Shown in pieces: positions 45,919-57,858 of a stretch of DNA of 64,000 bases. Origin of the DNA: Methylobacterium sp. NMS14P (GTDB lineage Bacteria; Pseudomonadota; Alphaproteobacteria; Rhizobiales; Beijerinckiaceae); the NCBI RefSeq assembly GCF_028583545.1, contig NZ_CP087106.1, positions 868,001 to 932,000 on the forward strand, read 5' to 3'. The first letter of the stretch is position 1; each line of letters opens with the position of its first letter. Position numbers and translations under genes: made by a program. The notes under the pieces are model-generated. The model was not told where the DNA came from. It saw only the letters and a list, made by a program, of their open reading frames with translations, and did not search any database.

Positions 45919-46011
45919 CTAGCGCGCCCCGAAGAGGGACAGCGCGCACAGGGCGCTCACGCCCAGCGCGAACGTCACGTCGGTCCAAGCGAAACGAACC
46001 CTGCCCGGCAT
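45919..46011 (-). CDS. Predicted 30-residue membrane peptide
   Basis: ATG 46011 with GGAG 7 bases upstream encodes MPGRVRFAWTDVTFALGVSA then LCALSLFGAR and a stop at 45919. The central ~20 residues are hydrophobic, like a single membrane-spanning micropeptide. Shorter than usual annotation limits. Support is the ribosome-binding site and composition only; no homologue is known to me. Confidence 0.45.
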   Translation of the reverse strand: MPGRVRFAWTDVTFALGVSALCALSLFGAR

Positions 46012-46189
46012 GCAGAATCTCCGCGTGAATGCCGGTCAACGAATTCCCGGATGAGTTGTTGCCGTCCGCTACCGGACAGAAGCCGCGCGGGCGGGGGCGG
46101 AGTCATTCGAGGAGACATGCCGGGGCAGGCGCGCGCACGACGCGCGGCCTTCCGCGGACGGCGCGAGACTTCCGGGCGCCCGGACCGCT

Positions 46190-47515
46190 TCAGCCCGCCG
46201 CGACGGCGTAGCGGGTGCGCAGGCGGAGGCCGAACACCGCCATCATGAACATGCAGCAGGTGGCGTTGTTGCCGTTGTACAGCACCGTCTCGAAGGAGGC
46301 CGAGACCAGCCCGAGGAACCACAGCCGCAGGAACAGCAGGGTCTCCGCGTCGAGGCGCGTCCCGCCGGCCACGCGCTGCAGGTCGCGCACCGGGGCGAGC
46401 ACGAAGGCCACCACGGTCAGGGCGAGGAACGGCAGACCGCCGATCAGCGCGGTGTCGAGATAGGCGTTGTGGGCGTGGTCGACGGTGTTGACCCAGGTCA
46501 ACTCCTCGGAGCCGGCATACATGGTCCGCTCGGTCATCCAGAAGGCGCCGATCCCCCAGCCGCGCCAGGGCCGGATCATGATGTTGTCGATGGCGAACTG
46601 CCAGATCTCGCTGCGGCCCGTGAAGGTCGCGTCGGTGAGCAGCGAGCCTACCGCCTCCTGGATCGGCGGCGCGAGCACCGACCCGATCGAGATCAGCGAG
46701 AACCCGATCACCGGGCCGAGGAGCAGCAGTCGGCGCAAAAACCCGCCGGTCAGGACCTGGCACAGGCCGGTCACGGCGAGGATCACCGGCAGGAGCAAGA
46801 TCGCGGTCTTGGAGCCGCTCGCCACCAGGAACCCGGCGGCGAGGAGCACGACCGCCCAGCCGAGCACGCGGCTCGCCACGGCGGCCACGTAGAGGCCCAG
46901 GATCACCAGGATCACCATGGCGGCGCCGGCCTCGTTCTTCTGCGGGAAGATCCCGCGCCAGAGGCCCGGATGGCTCGGATCGGAATTGACGTCGAAGGCC
47001 GAGTGGATCGCGAGGTTCGGCACGAACGCGACCGCGAGGTAGGAGGCGAGCACGATGACCAGGGCGGAGCCCGCCATGGTCAGGGCCAGCTGCCGGGGCG
47101 AGCGGGCCACGATCAGCACACCCGCCGAGAGCATCGCCGCGATGGCGAAGAGCGCGAGCCGCCGCAGCGACAGGCTCGGCTCGATGGAGAGCAGCGCCGT
47201 CGCCCCGAGCCAGAGGGCGCACAGCACGAGCGGGCGCGTCACCAGGGGCCGGAGGTGGCGCACGCCGATCCGGTGGATCGCCGCCGCCATGGCGGCGCCG
47301 GCGCTGAGGAACAGGATCTGCGTCAGCAGGCTGCCGTCCTCGGAGGCCGCGAGCATCGACCGGTCCGACAGGTCTTTCAGCCAGACGTGGTTCCAGAGCA
47401 GGACGAAGACGGCGCCGTTCAGGAGCACGCGCAGCACGTCGGGCACGTCGCGGCCCGCGACGCCGCGCTGCCGCCCGTCGGCCGGGATCCCGATCGCCGC
47501 GTCCGCAGAAGCCAT
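46190..47515 (-). CDS. O-antigen ligase / Wzy-like polymerase family membrane protein
   Basis: 441 residues, about 11 hydrophobic segments. It shows the family features: a periplasmic loop rich in conserved residues (SFDVNSDPSHPGLWRGIFPQKNEAG region and VDHAHNAYLD near residue 340), where an Arg/His pair catalyses transfer of lipid-linked glycan. It may ligate O-antigen to lipid A or polymerise exopolysaccharide (ExoQ-like); no neighbouring glycosyltransferases help decide. The ATG at 47515 follows a basic, charged N terminus expected to face the cytosol. Confidence 0.8.
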   Translation of the reverse strand: MASADAAIGIPADGRQRGVAGRDVPDVLRVLLNGAVFVLLWNHVWLKDLSDRSMLAASEDGSLLTQILFLSAGAAMAAAIHRIGVRHLRPLVTRPLVLCALWLGATALLSIEPSLSLRRLALFAIAAMLSAGVLIVARSPRQLALTMAGSALVIVLASYLAVAFVPNLAIHSAFDVNSDPSHPGLWRGIFPQKNEAGAAMVILVILGLYVAAVASRVLGWAVVLLAAGFLVASGSKTAILLLPVILAVTGLCQVLTGGFLRRLLLLGPVIGFSLISIGSVLAPPIQEAVGSLLTDATFTGRSEIWQFAIDNIMIRPWRGWGIGAFWMTERTMYAGSEELTWVNTVDHAHNAYLDTALIGGLPFLALTVVAFVLAPVRDLQRVAGGTRLDAETLLFLRLWFLGLVSASFETVLYNGNNATCCMFMMAVFGLRLRTRYAVAAG

Positions 47516-47642
47516 GCCGTCCCACCGCGAGGCCGCGCCGCGCGGCCAGGACCATTCTAGCGGGCCACGCGTGCCGGGCGACGGAAAATCGGACGGTTCT
47601 GCCCGACGATCGCGCGATAACCTTGACGCGGGCCCGGCGCGG

Positions 47643-48545
47643 TCAGCGCCGCATCGTGTACTGCGAGCGGCCGGCGGATTGCCGCATCAGGAAGGACGCC
47701 ATCTCGGCGAGTTCCGGCGCCTTCGAGCGGAAGGTGACGGACAAAGCCAGCAGCGTGTCCTTGTGGTCGAGGCCCGGGTAGAGCCGCTCCTGGACCGGGA
47801 CGTGCTCGGCCCGCAGCTTGGCGGCGAGGCTGACCGTGTGCCGCGGCTTCACCACCGTGTCGGCGTCGCCGGTCGCCAGGAAGGCGGGGGGCGAGAGCGG
47901 GCCCGCGAAGGCGATGGGCTGCGTGGCGTCCGGATCGGGAGCCTTGCCGAACACCTTGACGGTGGTGTCCTGATCGAACGGCAGGAAGTCGTAGGGGCCG
48001 GACAGGCCGGCGACGGCCTTGATCACCTTGGGATCGACCCCGGCGGCGATCACGTAGCGCGGGTCGAGGCCGAGCATCACGGCGTTGTAGGCGCCCGCCG
48101 AGTGGCCGGCGAGCACGATGCGGCGCGGGTCGCCGCCGTAGGCCGCGATGTTGTCGCGCACCCACGCGATGGCCTCGGCGCCGTCCTCGAGGAAGCCGGG
48201 AAACGGCGCCTCCGGGTAGAGCCGGTAATCGGGCAGTACGGTGACGAAGCCCTGCGCCGCGAGGGCGTGCCCGACGAAGGCGTAGTCGTCCTTGGCGCCG
48301 CTCTGCCAGGAGCCGCCGTAGAAGAACACCAGGACCGGCGCGTTCTCGGCGCCTGCGGTGGGAACGTAGACGTCGAGCCGCCGCCGCGGACCCTCGCCGA
48401 AGGGCTGGTCCTTCGCGGCGAGCCGGCCCCCCGGGTCGCGCGGGCCGATCGCGTCGAACAGCGCGAGCGGCGAGGCAGCGGTGAAGCCGAACGCGGCGAG
48501 CCCGAGGCAGAGGAGGCTAGCAAGCGCGGTGAGGAGACGTGTCAT
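47643..48545 (-). CDS. Secreted alpha/beta-hydrolase esterase (BD-FAE type)
   Basis: 300 residues. A signal peptide or anchor at about 2-24 precedes the fold. The oxyanion-type FFYGGSW, nucleophile elbow AGHSAGAYN (Ser), Asp in ATGDADTVV and catalytic His in GLDHKDT are visible. Close to carboxylesterase/BD-FAE enzymes that hydrolyse ester-linked acyl or feruloyl groups. ATG 48545 is preceded by GGATGGGAT. The gene ends 127 bp from the O-antigen-ligase-like gene on the same strand. Confidence 0.83.
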   Translation of the reverse strand: MTRLLTALASLLCLGLAAFGFTAASPLALFDAIGPRDPGGRLAAKDQPFGEGPRRRLDVYVPTAGAENAPVLVFFYGGSWQSGAKDDYAFVGHALAAQGFVTVLPDYRLYPEAPFPGFLEDGAEAIAWVRDNIAAYGGDPRRIVLAGHSAGAYNAVMLGLDPRYVIAAGVDPKVIKAVAGLSGPYDFLPFDQDTTVKVFGKAPDPDATQPIAFAGPLSPPAFLATGDADTVVKPRHTVSLAAKLRAEHVPVQERLYPGLDHKDTLLALSVTFRSKAPELAEMASFLMRQSAGRSQYTMRR

Positions 48546-48628
48546 ATCCCATCCGGTTGTCCCGACCGGGCCATACCGCACCGCTCTCGGGGCGGATTGA
48601 TGACGGTCTCGGGGCGGCTCACGAAAAA

Positions 48629-49582
48629 TCAGGTCCGCAGCACGATGCAGGCGCCGCCGACCTTGCGGATGCGGCCGCACAGGTCGTCGGCCGCCTGCCG
48701 GCTCTGCGCCGGGATGCGGATCCGGTAGAAGGCGCGGGTCCCGCGGTTGCGCAGGCGGGTTCCGATGATCATCGGCCGCACCTCGCCGATCACCCCCGCG
48801 TAGGCGCTCCGCGCGCGGTTGAAGCTCTGGAGCGCCAGCGCCTTGGAGAAGTTGCCGGCGAGCTGGATGCCCCAGGGGGCGGCCGGCCCCTCGTTGAGGC
48901 CGAGGGCGAAGCGGTCGCCGCGCGACGGGACGCGCAGGCTGGCGGTCACCTGCAGGCAGGTCTGCGGCGCCGCCGCCTTCGCCTCCTTCTGGTCCTTCGC
49001 GTCTTTCTGGTCCCTGGCCTCGGGCTTGCTGTCGGGCCTAGCGGGGGCGCCGCCCTCCGGGAACTCGATCGCCTTGCCGGGTCCGGTCCGCCAGTCGTCC
49101 ACCGGCTGCCCAGTGATCGCGGCCACGTAGGCCCGCGTCTCGGCGGGCAGGCCGCCGTCGCCGGCGAGCCACTTGCTGACCCGCGCGGCGCCGCCGTTAT
49201 AGGCGGCGGCGGCGAGCCCCAGATTGCCGAACTGGGTCTTCAGGTCGGCGAGCAGGTGGGCCGCGTGCGGGATCGCCTGCTCGGGATCGAACGGGTCGAG
49301 GAGGCCGCGCTCCCGGGCGGTCCCGGGCATGAACTGCGCGACGCCCTGCGCGCCGGCCGGACTCACCACCCCGACGCGAAAACTGCTCTCGCGCCAGATC
49401 AGGCGGGTCAGGAACGGCACCGGCAGGCCGCGGGCCTTGGCCGAGTCGTCGATGAGGCGGCACAGGGCCTGCTCGACGGTCTCGGTCGCCCCCTCGGACG
49501 GGGCGGCCGCGGCCGGGTGCGCGCAGGCGAGGGCGAGGAGCAGCGCGCCGAGGCGCAGGGGCGGGGCGGTCACGCCGCGCAT
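48629..49582 (-). CDS. Lytic transglycosylase (SLT family) with C-terminal SPOR-like domain
   Basis: 317 residues. A signal peptide (about 1-27) precedes an SLT goose-lysozyme fold: catalytic Glu at E65 in IWRESSFR, GAQGVAQFMPGTARERGL and AAAAYNGGAARVSKWL. A Lys/Glu-rich linker leads to a C-terminal region (about 208-317, CLQVTASLRVPSRG to CIVLRT) that fits a SPOR-type glycan-binding repeat fold. It should cleave the MurNAc-GlcNAc bond in the periplasm and could work with the SPOR-tailed carboxypeptidase at 22092. Confidence 0.87.
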   Translation of the reverse strand: MRGVTAPPLRLGALLLALACAHPAAAAPSEGATETVEQALCRLIDDSAKARGLPVPFLTRLIWRESSFRVGVVSPAGAQGVAQFMPGTARERGLLDPFDPEQAIPHAAHLLADLKTQFGNLGLAAAAYNGGAARVSKWLAGDGGLPAETRAYVAAITGQPVDDWRTGPGKAIEFPEGGAPARPDSKPEARDQKDAKDQKEAKAAAPQTCLQVTASLRVPSRGDRFALGLNEGPAAPWGIQLAGNFSKALALQSFNRARSAYAGVIGEVRPMIIGTRLRNRGTRAFYRIRIPAQSRQAADDLCGRIRKVGGACIVLRT

Positions 49583-49752
49583 GTAGCGACGCGCGGGGGC
49601 GGATCAATCCGCGCGGCCAACCTTCCTGGGGGAACATCCGGCTCGCGAGCCCGACCGTTGCACCTTTGCACACTGGCGCGACCGGGCCGCACCGTCGTAG
49701 CGTCCCGGGCTGAGAGAGCCGCCTCCGAGGCGGTCCCACGGGAGAACCGCCG

Positions 49753-50352
49753 ATGTCCGATCTGGCAACCCTGCGCGGCCTGTCCGGCCTGAGCCCCGCG
49801 CCGGCCCCGCTCAGGGGCTCGGCGCTCGTGATGATCGACCTGCAGCAGACCTACCGGGAGGGCGTGATGCGGCTCGACGGCGTCGAGCCGGCGCTCCGGG
49901 AAGCGGCGGCGCTCCTGAGGCGGGCCCGCGACGCCGGCATCCCGGTGATCCACGTCCGCCACGACGCCGGGCCGGGCACGCCCTACGACGTGACCGCCCC
50001 GATCGGCCAGATCAGCCCGGAAGTGGCGCCGCAGGGCGACGAGCCGGTCATCACCAAGGCCTATCCGAGCTCCTTCGTGGGCACCGACCTCCAGGCGCGG
50101 CTCGAGCGGGCCGGCGTGACGGACGTCGTCCTGGCGGGCTTCATGACGCACATGTGCGTCAACTCCACCGCCCGGAGCGCCTTCAACCTCGGGTTCCGCC
50201 CCACCGTCGTGGCCGCCGCCACGGCGACGCGGGACCTGCCCGGACCGGACGGCGCCGTGGTGCCGGCGGCCCAGCTCCAGGCCGCGAGCCTCGCGGCCCT
50301 CGGCGACCTGTTCGCCGTGGTCGCGCGCGGCCAGGGCGACATCCCCGACTGA
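49753..50352 (+). CDS. Isochorismatase-fold cysteine hydrolase
   Basis: 199 residues. The triad is clear: D29 (VMIDLQQTY), K102 (VITKAYPSSF) and C135 (FMTHMCVNSTA). Cysteine hydrolases of this family cleave amide or enol-ether bonds (nicotinamidase, carbamoylsarcosine or isochorismate hydrolases). The family level is certain; the substrate is not. A GGGAG stretch precedes ATG 49753. Confidence 0.88.
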   Translation: MSDLATLRGLSGLSPAPAPLRGSALVMIDLQQTYREGVMRLDGVEPALREAAALLRRARDAGIPVIHVRHDAGPGTPYDVTAPIGQISPEVAPQGDEPVITKAYPSSFVGTDLQARLERAGVTDVVLAGFMTHMCVNSTARSAFNLGFRPTVVAAATATRDLPGPDGAVVPAAQLQAASLAALGDLFAVVARGQGDIPD

Positions 50353-50392
50353 GGACGGCGGACCGCTCCCGGCCCCGGTCGACGCCGCGCGA

Positions 50393-51691
50393 TCAGGCCT
50401 GGAGCCGCCCGATCTCGGCGATCACCGCCCCGAGCCCCGGCCGCCCGTCGGGATCCGGCCCCGTGCAGGCCTGCGCCAGGGCGCGCAGGGAGTCCGGCGG
50501 CGCGGCGCAGCGGTCGAGCAGCTCGCCGATCAGGATTCCGACGGCGCGGACCTCGACCCGCGCCAGCACCGCGCCGAGCGGCCCGTCCGGCAGGGCCGAG
50601 GCCGCCCCGAAATCGCTGAGCACGGCCGCGCCGGTCCCGGCATCCCAGAGCGTGTTGTGGGCGTAGACGTCGCCGTGGAGCAGGCCTCGCCCGTGCAGGT
50701 GCGCCACCGCCTCTGTCGCGGCGCGGGCGATCCGCAGGACCGCGTCGGCGCCGAGGCGCAGGTCCGGGTCGTAGACGTCGCGGCTGCAGCTCGCGAGGGT
50801 CGGCGGCCCGGCGAGCACGCGCCAGTGCGCCGGCAGGAGCCGGAGCAGCAGGCCGCGGGCGCCGTCGGGATGGCCCTCGAGCCGGCCGAGCGCGCCCGTG
50901 AGGGCCGGGTGCGTCCCGGCGGCGAGGCAGGCCTCCATCTCCCGCTCGGGCAGGCCGTCGCTGGTCATCGCGCCCTTGAACAGCTTCAGGGCCACGTCCT
51001 GTTCGCCGGCCGGATCCCGCCACCGCGCCCGGTGGACCCGCCCCGAGGCGCCCTCGCCGAGCAGGTCGCCGAGGGCGAGGTCGGCCCACGGCACCGCGGG
51101 CGCCGCCACCGGCGCCGTCGCCGGCTCGGCGGGGTTGCCGGCGTAGGCGATCCAGGCGAGGCGGGGCAGGCGCGCGAGCCACGGCGGGAGCGCCGCGAGA
51201 CGGTTGCAGGCGAGCCGGATCAGCTCGAGATCGTCCGCCCCCGACAGGCTGTCGGGCAGCGCGGTGAGCCGGTTGCCCGCCAGCATCAGCTTCCGCAGGC
51301 GCGGCCGCTCGCCGAGGGCAGCGGGCAGCTGCGCGATCGCGTTGTCGGTCAGCGTCAGCCAGCGCAGGTCGCGCGGCAGCGACTCCGCCGGGACCTCGCG
51401 GATGCCGCAGCCGCGGAAGCCCAGCTGGCTCAGCGCCGGGCAGGCGCCGAGCACCGGCGGCAGGCGCGGGAACGGGTTGCCGGAGCAGAACAGCACGCGC
51501 AGGCGGTGCAGGCGGCCGAGATCGTCCGGCAGGTCGGAGAGGCTGCCCCGGCCGAGGTCCAGCACCTCCAGCGTGTCGGCGAGGGCGAAGACCTCGTCGG
51601 GCACCGCCGTCAGCCCGTCGGGCAGCCGCAGCTCCCGCGCGCCGCCGAGGTCGCCGCGCCGCAGGGCGGCGAGGGTTTCGCTCCGGTCCAA
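50393..51691 (-). CDS. Leucine-rich-repeat / protein-kinase fusion
   Basis: 432 residues. The N-terminal half (about 20-190) holds around seven leucine-rich repeats of the form LRxLxLxxNxLxxLP (RWLTLTDNAIAQLPAAL and KLMLAGNRLTALPDSL). The C-terminal half (about 205-432) is a eukaryote-like kinase: Gly loop LLGEGASGRV, K236 in VALKLF, catalytic loop LLHGDVYAHNTL (D341, N346) and metal-binding D360 in SDFGAAS. All key residues are present, so it should phosphorylate Ser/Thr. There is no membrane segment. The DUF1192 gene lies 3 bp upstream on the same strand, so the kinase follows it in one operon with phosphopentomutase. Confidence 0.85.
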   Translation of the reverse strand: MDRSETLAALRRGDLGGARELRLPDGLTAVPDEVFALADTLEVLDLGRGSLSDLPDDLGRLHRLRVLFCSGNPFPRLPPVLGACPALSQLGFRGCGIREVPAESLPRDLRWLTLTDNAIAQLPAALGERPRLRKLMLAGNRLTALPDSLSGADDLELIRLACNRLAALPPWLARLPRLAWIAYAGNPAEPATAPVAAPAVPWADLALGDLLGEGASGRVHRARWRDPAGEQDVALKLFKGAMTSDGLPEREMEACLAAGTHPALTGALGRLEGHPDGARGLLLRLLPAHWRVLAGPPTLASCSRDVYDPDLRLGADAVLRIARAATEAVAHLHGRGLLHGDVYAHNTLWDAGTGAAVLSDFGAASALPDGPLGAVLARVEVRAVGILIGELLDRCAAPPDSLRALAQACTGPDPDGRPGLGAVIAEIGRLQA

Positions 51692-51694
51692 GCC

Positions 51695-51886
51695 TCAGCC
51701 CCGCTTGAAGACGGCGTCGGCCGCGCCCTGCGCCGCCTGCTTGGCGGCCCGCGCCGCCTCGAGCCGGGCGATCTCGGCGCGCAGGAGCGCGACGCGCTCG
51801 TCGAGATCCCCGAGCGACAGCGTGTCGAGGGGCTGCCCGATCTCGTGGGCGACGGCCTTGCGCGGCCGGTCGTCGTCGTCCCGCAC
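51695..51886 (-). CDS. DUF1192 small coiled-coil protein
   Basis: 63 residues, mostly one coiled coil (about 28-52, LDERVALLRAEIARLEAARAAKQAA), preceded by the conserved IGQPLDTLSLGDLDERV that marks DUF1192. Small alphaproteobacterial proteins of unknown function. It sits 3 bp upstream of the kinase and 12 bp downstream of the phosphopentomutase gene. Confidence 0.75.
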   Translation of the reverse strand: MRDDDDRPRKAVAHEIGQPLDTLSLGDLDERVALLRAEIARLEAARAAKQAAQGAADAVFKRG

Positions 51887-51898
51887 GTCGTGTCCTCC

Positions 51899-53119
<1,221 letters not shown>

Positions 53120-53121
53120 GG

Positions 53122-54759
<1,638 letters not shown>

Positions 54760-54834
54760 GAGCCCCTTATAGCGCGCCCGGCCCCGGACCCTAGCCCGCG
54801 CGGACGCCGCACGGGCCGATCGGGCGGGCCGACA

Positions 54835-55130
54835 CGACACGGCCGCACGAGAGCCGCGTCCGATCGTGTCGAAAGGGTCGGGAAGGACGACAATTTCGGC
54901 CGCGACAGCCGCGCCATCCCCCCTCTCCCGTGCGGGAGAGGGCCGGGGTGAGGGACAGGACGCTGCGAGGTCGAGCGCGCCGTCGCCGCACGTGTCGGCC
55001 GCGCCTTGCCTCGAAGTCGTACGCCCCTCACCCTGTCCCTCTCCCGCACGGGAGCGGGGACCCGCGCGTCGTGCGGCACGGACCTGGCGCGCCACCGCCT
55101 CGACCCGATCGGGACTGGCTCTGGCCGGGC
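54835..55130. repeat. Dispersed imperfect-palindrome repeat, copy B
   Basis: About 295 bp related to 10305-10540: CCCTCTCCCGTGCGGGAGAG, GGGGTGAGGGA, a longer variable middle, CCCTCACCCTGTCCCTCTCC, then the shared right flank with GGGACCCGCGC, GCGGCACGG and GGCTCTGGC. Copy B has its hairpins better preserved (CTCCCGCACGGGAG). It lies between the ABC ATPase gene and motE. Confidence 0.75.
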
Positions 55131-55169
55131 TTTCCGGAGACCCGCCCGGCACCCCAGCGCGCCACGGAC

Positions 55170-56030
55170 CTACCGAAGCGGCGCCCCGGGATCGATCGCC
55201 GGCAGCTCGTTCGCCGGGAGCCCCGCGCCCGCCTGGGCCTGCGGCCCCGCGGCGCCGCGGGCGCGGTTGGCGAGAGCCACGGTCAGGCGCTCGGCGGTCT
55301 CGGGCTGCATCACCGCCAGGACCTCGGACATCTTCCGGGGGTTCATGGCCAGCACGATCGGGACCAGCACGTCGAGCCCGAGCCGGTCGAACACCCGGGC
55401 GGCGTCCTTGGGCTTCATCGCCTCGTACATCGTGACGATGTTCTTCAGGCCCTGCTTCTCGGCCTCCTCCTTCGCCTTCGCGGCAGCGTCGACCTTGTCC
55501 TCGGCTTTCTTGAGGTCGCCGAGGCCGGTCTCGAGCTTGCGCTCGGCCTCGCCCAGCATCTTCTCGCGCAGCTCCAGCTCGTCGCTCTTCTGGCGCAGGG
55601 CGTCGCGCCGGGCGCCGAGCTTCTCCAGGAGCACGCGCTCGGTGGGCGAGGCCGGGTTCCCGGCCGCGGGCGGTGCGGGCCGCGCCGGGGCCGGCTCCGC
55701 CGGCTTCTCGGACGCGGCGGCCGGCGCCTCCTTGGCGCCCACCGATCCGGTCGTCACCGGGTCGTAGGGCTCGAAGCCGGTGCGCGCCCGGGCGACCGCG
55801 CGCCCGTATTCCGGCAGCGCGGCGCTCTCCGGCAGGCCGGCCTGCAGCAGGCTGAGCAGCTTGAGCACGAGCAGCCCGCCCGCCGCGAGCGCCACGGCGT
55901 CGATGAGGCGCAGCCGAAACTGCCGGACGGGCTTCCGGCGCGCGCGCCGCTCCGGCGTCGCCGCGCGGCGTATCCGCTCCTCGGGATCCGGCTTCGGCGG
56001 CGGGATCTTCGGGGCCTTGACCCCGGTCAC
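55170..56030 (-). CDS. motE: MotE-family flagellar protein
   Basis: 286 residues. An Arg-rich cytosolic N terminus, one membrane helix (about 43-65), a Pro-rich linker, a coiled coil (about 132-195) and a C-terminal MgtE-N-like domain ([32 protein letters not shown]). In rhizobia MotE is a periplasmic chaperone of the motor protein MotC. The gene overlaps the DUF6468 gene by 4 bp and is last in the fliL-fliM operon. Confidence 0.75.
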   Translation of the reverse strand: MTGVKAPKIPPPKPDPEERIRRAATPERRARRKPVRQFRLRLIDAVALAAGGLLVLKLLSLLQAGLPESAALPEYGRAVARARTGFEPYDPVTTGSVGAKEAPAAASEKPAEPAPARPAPPAAGNPASPTERVLLEKLGARRDALRQKSDELELREKMLGEAERKLETGLGDLKKAEDKVDAAAKAKEEAEKQGLKNIVTMYEAMKPKDAARVFDRLGLDVLVPIVLAMNPRKMSEVLAVMQPETAERLTVALANRARGAAGPQAQAGAGLPANELPAIDPGAPLR

Positions 56031-56557
56031 GCGGCGCGCGCCCGGACGCGGGCGAGGGCGCGCTCGCTCATGGCGAGGGCCGCCGCGGCCGCGACTCCGA
56101 GGCGCTCCCCGTTCGGACTGGCGTGCTCAGGGCGGCGCTCGGCCGGGATCTCCGGCGCGCGCGCCGGCTCGGGGACCGCCTGCGGCGCGGGCCTCGGCTC
56201 CGGCGCGGGCTCGGGACGGACCGGCACGGCGCGCATCTGCGCCACGATGGCGCCGATGCGGGCGATCACGCCCTCGCCGGCCTCGACCTGGAGCCGCAGC
56301 TCGCTGGCGCGGATCGTGGCGGTCTCCAAACTCGCGTTCAGGGTGCGGTCGCCCTCGTCGATCGCTGCCCGCAGGCCCGCGATGGCCCGCTCGGCCGTCC
56401 CGGTCGCGACCATCAGGTCCCCGATGGTCTGGCGGAGCGCGGCCTCGTCGCCCTTCATCTGGCCGATGCGGCGCGAGAGCCGGAGGGACGTGACGATGGT
56501 CGCCGCCAGGAGGACGGCGACCAGGATGTCGGCCGCGAGGGTGACGAAGAGACTCAT
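56027..56557 (-). CDS. DUF6468 protein of the flagellar operon
   Basis: 176 residues. One N-terminal membrane helix (about 5-25), then a helical coiled domain (about 26-110) and a Pro/Glu-rich tail. Matches the DUF6468 proteins that sit between fliM and motE in alphaproteobacterial flagellar clusters; the role is not known, probably motor-associated. It starts 19 bp after fliM. Confidence 0.7.
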   Translation of the reverse strand: MSLFVTLAADILVAVLLAATIVTSLRLSRRIGQMKGDEAALRQTIGDLMVATGTAERAIAGLRAAIDEGDRTLNASLETATIRASELRLQVEAGEGVIARIGAIVAQMRAVPVRPEPAPEPRPAPQAVPEPARAPEIPAERRPEHASPNGERLGVAAAAALAMSERALARVRARAA

Positions 56558-56576
56558 GACCGGACCCTCATCGGCA

Positions 56577-57791
56577 CTAGCTGTCCGAGCGGTTGTTCAT
56601 CGAGGCCTCGTAGGCCTGGATCGTCGTGCGCGAGCGGCGCAGCGGTCGGGTGACCTGGACGGCGATGTGCCCGTCGACCCGGCCGATCCGCCCCTGGGTC
56701 AGCGCCCAGTCGCCGCAGCGCACGGTGATGAGGTCCGAGGGCTTGGCGTCGAACATCAGCGTCTCGCCGACCTTCAGGCTCATGACCTGCTTGAGCGGCA
56801 GCATCATCTCGTGCAGCACGGCGTCCATGGTCACGTCGGCCTGCCAGATCTCGGTGGCGAGGTGGCCTTCCCAGACGTGGTCGCGGCCGAGCTTCTCGCC
56901 CATGAAGCTCTGGGTCAGGAGCTCCCGGATCGGCTCGATCGTCGCGTAGGGGAACAGGATCTGCAGCATGCCGCCGCGCCCGTCGACGTCGAGCCGCAGG
57001 CTGATCAGGATCGCGGCGTTGCCCGGCCGCGTGATGGTGGCGAAGCGCGGGTTGGTCTCGATCCGGTCGATGCCGAAGCTCACGGGCGAGAGCGGCTGGA
57101 ACGACATCTCCAGGTCGCCCAGCACGATCTCCACGAGGCGGCGCACCAGCGTCATCTCGATGGCGGTGAAGGGCCGGCCGTCGAGGCGGCTCGACGAGCC
57201 GCCGCGCTTGCCGCCGAGCAGCAGGTCGAAGGTCGCGTAGGCGAGGTTCGAGTCGACCGTGACGAGGCCCGAATTCTCCCACTGCTCGGCCCGGAACACG
57301 CCCAGCAGCGTCGGCAGCGGGATCGCGTTCAGGTAGTCGCCGAAGCGCACCGAGGTGATGTTGTCGAGGGTCACCTCGACGTTGTCCTGGAACAGGTTGC
57401 GCAGGGAGGTCGACAGCAACCGGATCATCCGGTCGAAGACGATCTCCAGCATCGGCAGGCGTTCGTACTGGACGACGCCCGAATCGACGATGGCCTGCAC
57501 GCCCCCGGCCCCGGAGGCCGAGAGCTCGCGCATGGAGAAGCCGAGGACGCCGTCGATCTCGTCCTGGTTCAGCACCCGGTCGTTGCCGGCGAGTTCGGGG
57601 AGGTTGTCGCTCTCCCCGTCCTCGATCATCGTCGCCCATTCGGCGGCGACGTCGCCCGCGTTGCGCGTGGTGCCCTGCTCGGCGAGCGCCGCGCCCCATT
57701 CCTCGGCCAGCGACGTGTCGCCGCCCTCGGCACCCTGCTCCAGGAGGGCTGCCGACCAGTCGTCCTCGGGGAGTTCGTCCTCGGGTTCCAT
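56577..57791 (-). CDS. fliM: Flagellar motor switch protein FliM
   Basis: 404 residues. The C-ring component that binds CheY-P and sets rotation. CheY-binding peptide LNQDEIDGVLGF (about 74-85), middle CheC-like domain with VDSNLAYATFDLLLGGKRG, and the C-terminal FliN-like SpoA domain (LKVGETLMFDAKPSDLITVRCGDW) are present. There is an unusual N-terminal extension of ~70 residues with three acidic repeats spaced 20 residues apart, centred on W12, W32 and W52. It is encoded 67 bp downstream of fliL in the same operon. Confidence 0.95.
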   Translation of the reverse strand: MEPEDELPEDDWSAALLEQGAEGGDTSLAEEWGAALAEQGTTRNAGDVAAEWATMIEDGESDNLPELAGNDRVLNQDEIDGVLGFSMRELSASGAGGVQAIVDSGVVQYERLPMLEIVFDRMIRLLSTSLRNLFQDNVEVTLDNITSVRFGDYLNAIPLPTLLGVFRAEQWENSGLVTVDSNLAYATFDLLLGGKRGGSSSRLDGRPFTAIEMTLVRRLVEIVLGDLEMSFQPLSPVSFGIDRIETNPRFATITRPGNAAILISLRLDVDGRGGMLQILFPYATIEPIRELLTQSFMGEKLGRDHVWEGHLATEIWQADVTMDAVLHEMMLPLKQVMSLKVGETLMFDAKPSDLITVRCGDWALTQGRIGRVDGHIAVQVTRPLRRSRTTIQAYEASMNNRSDS

Positions 57792-57858
57792 CAGGCGTGC
57801 TCGATCGGGGCCCGGCGCGGCGCGGCGCTTGAAGAGAGGACCAGAGTCGCGGGCGCGC

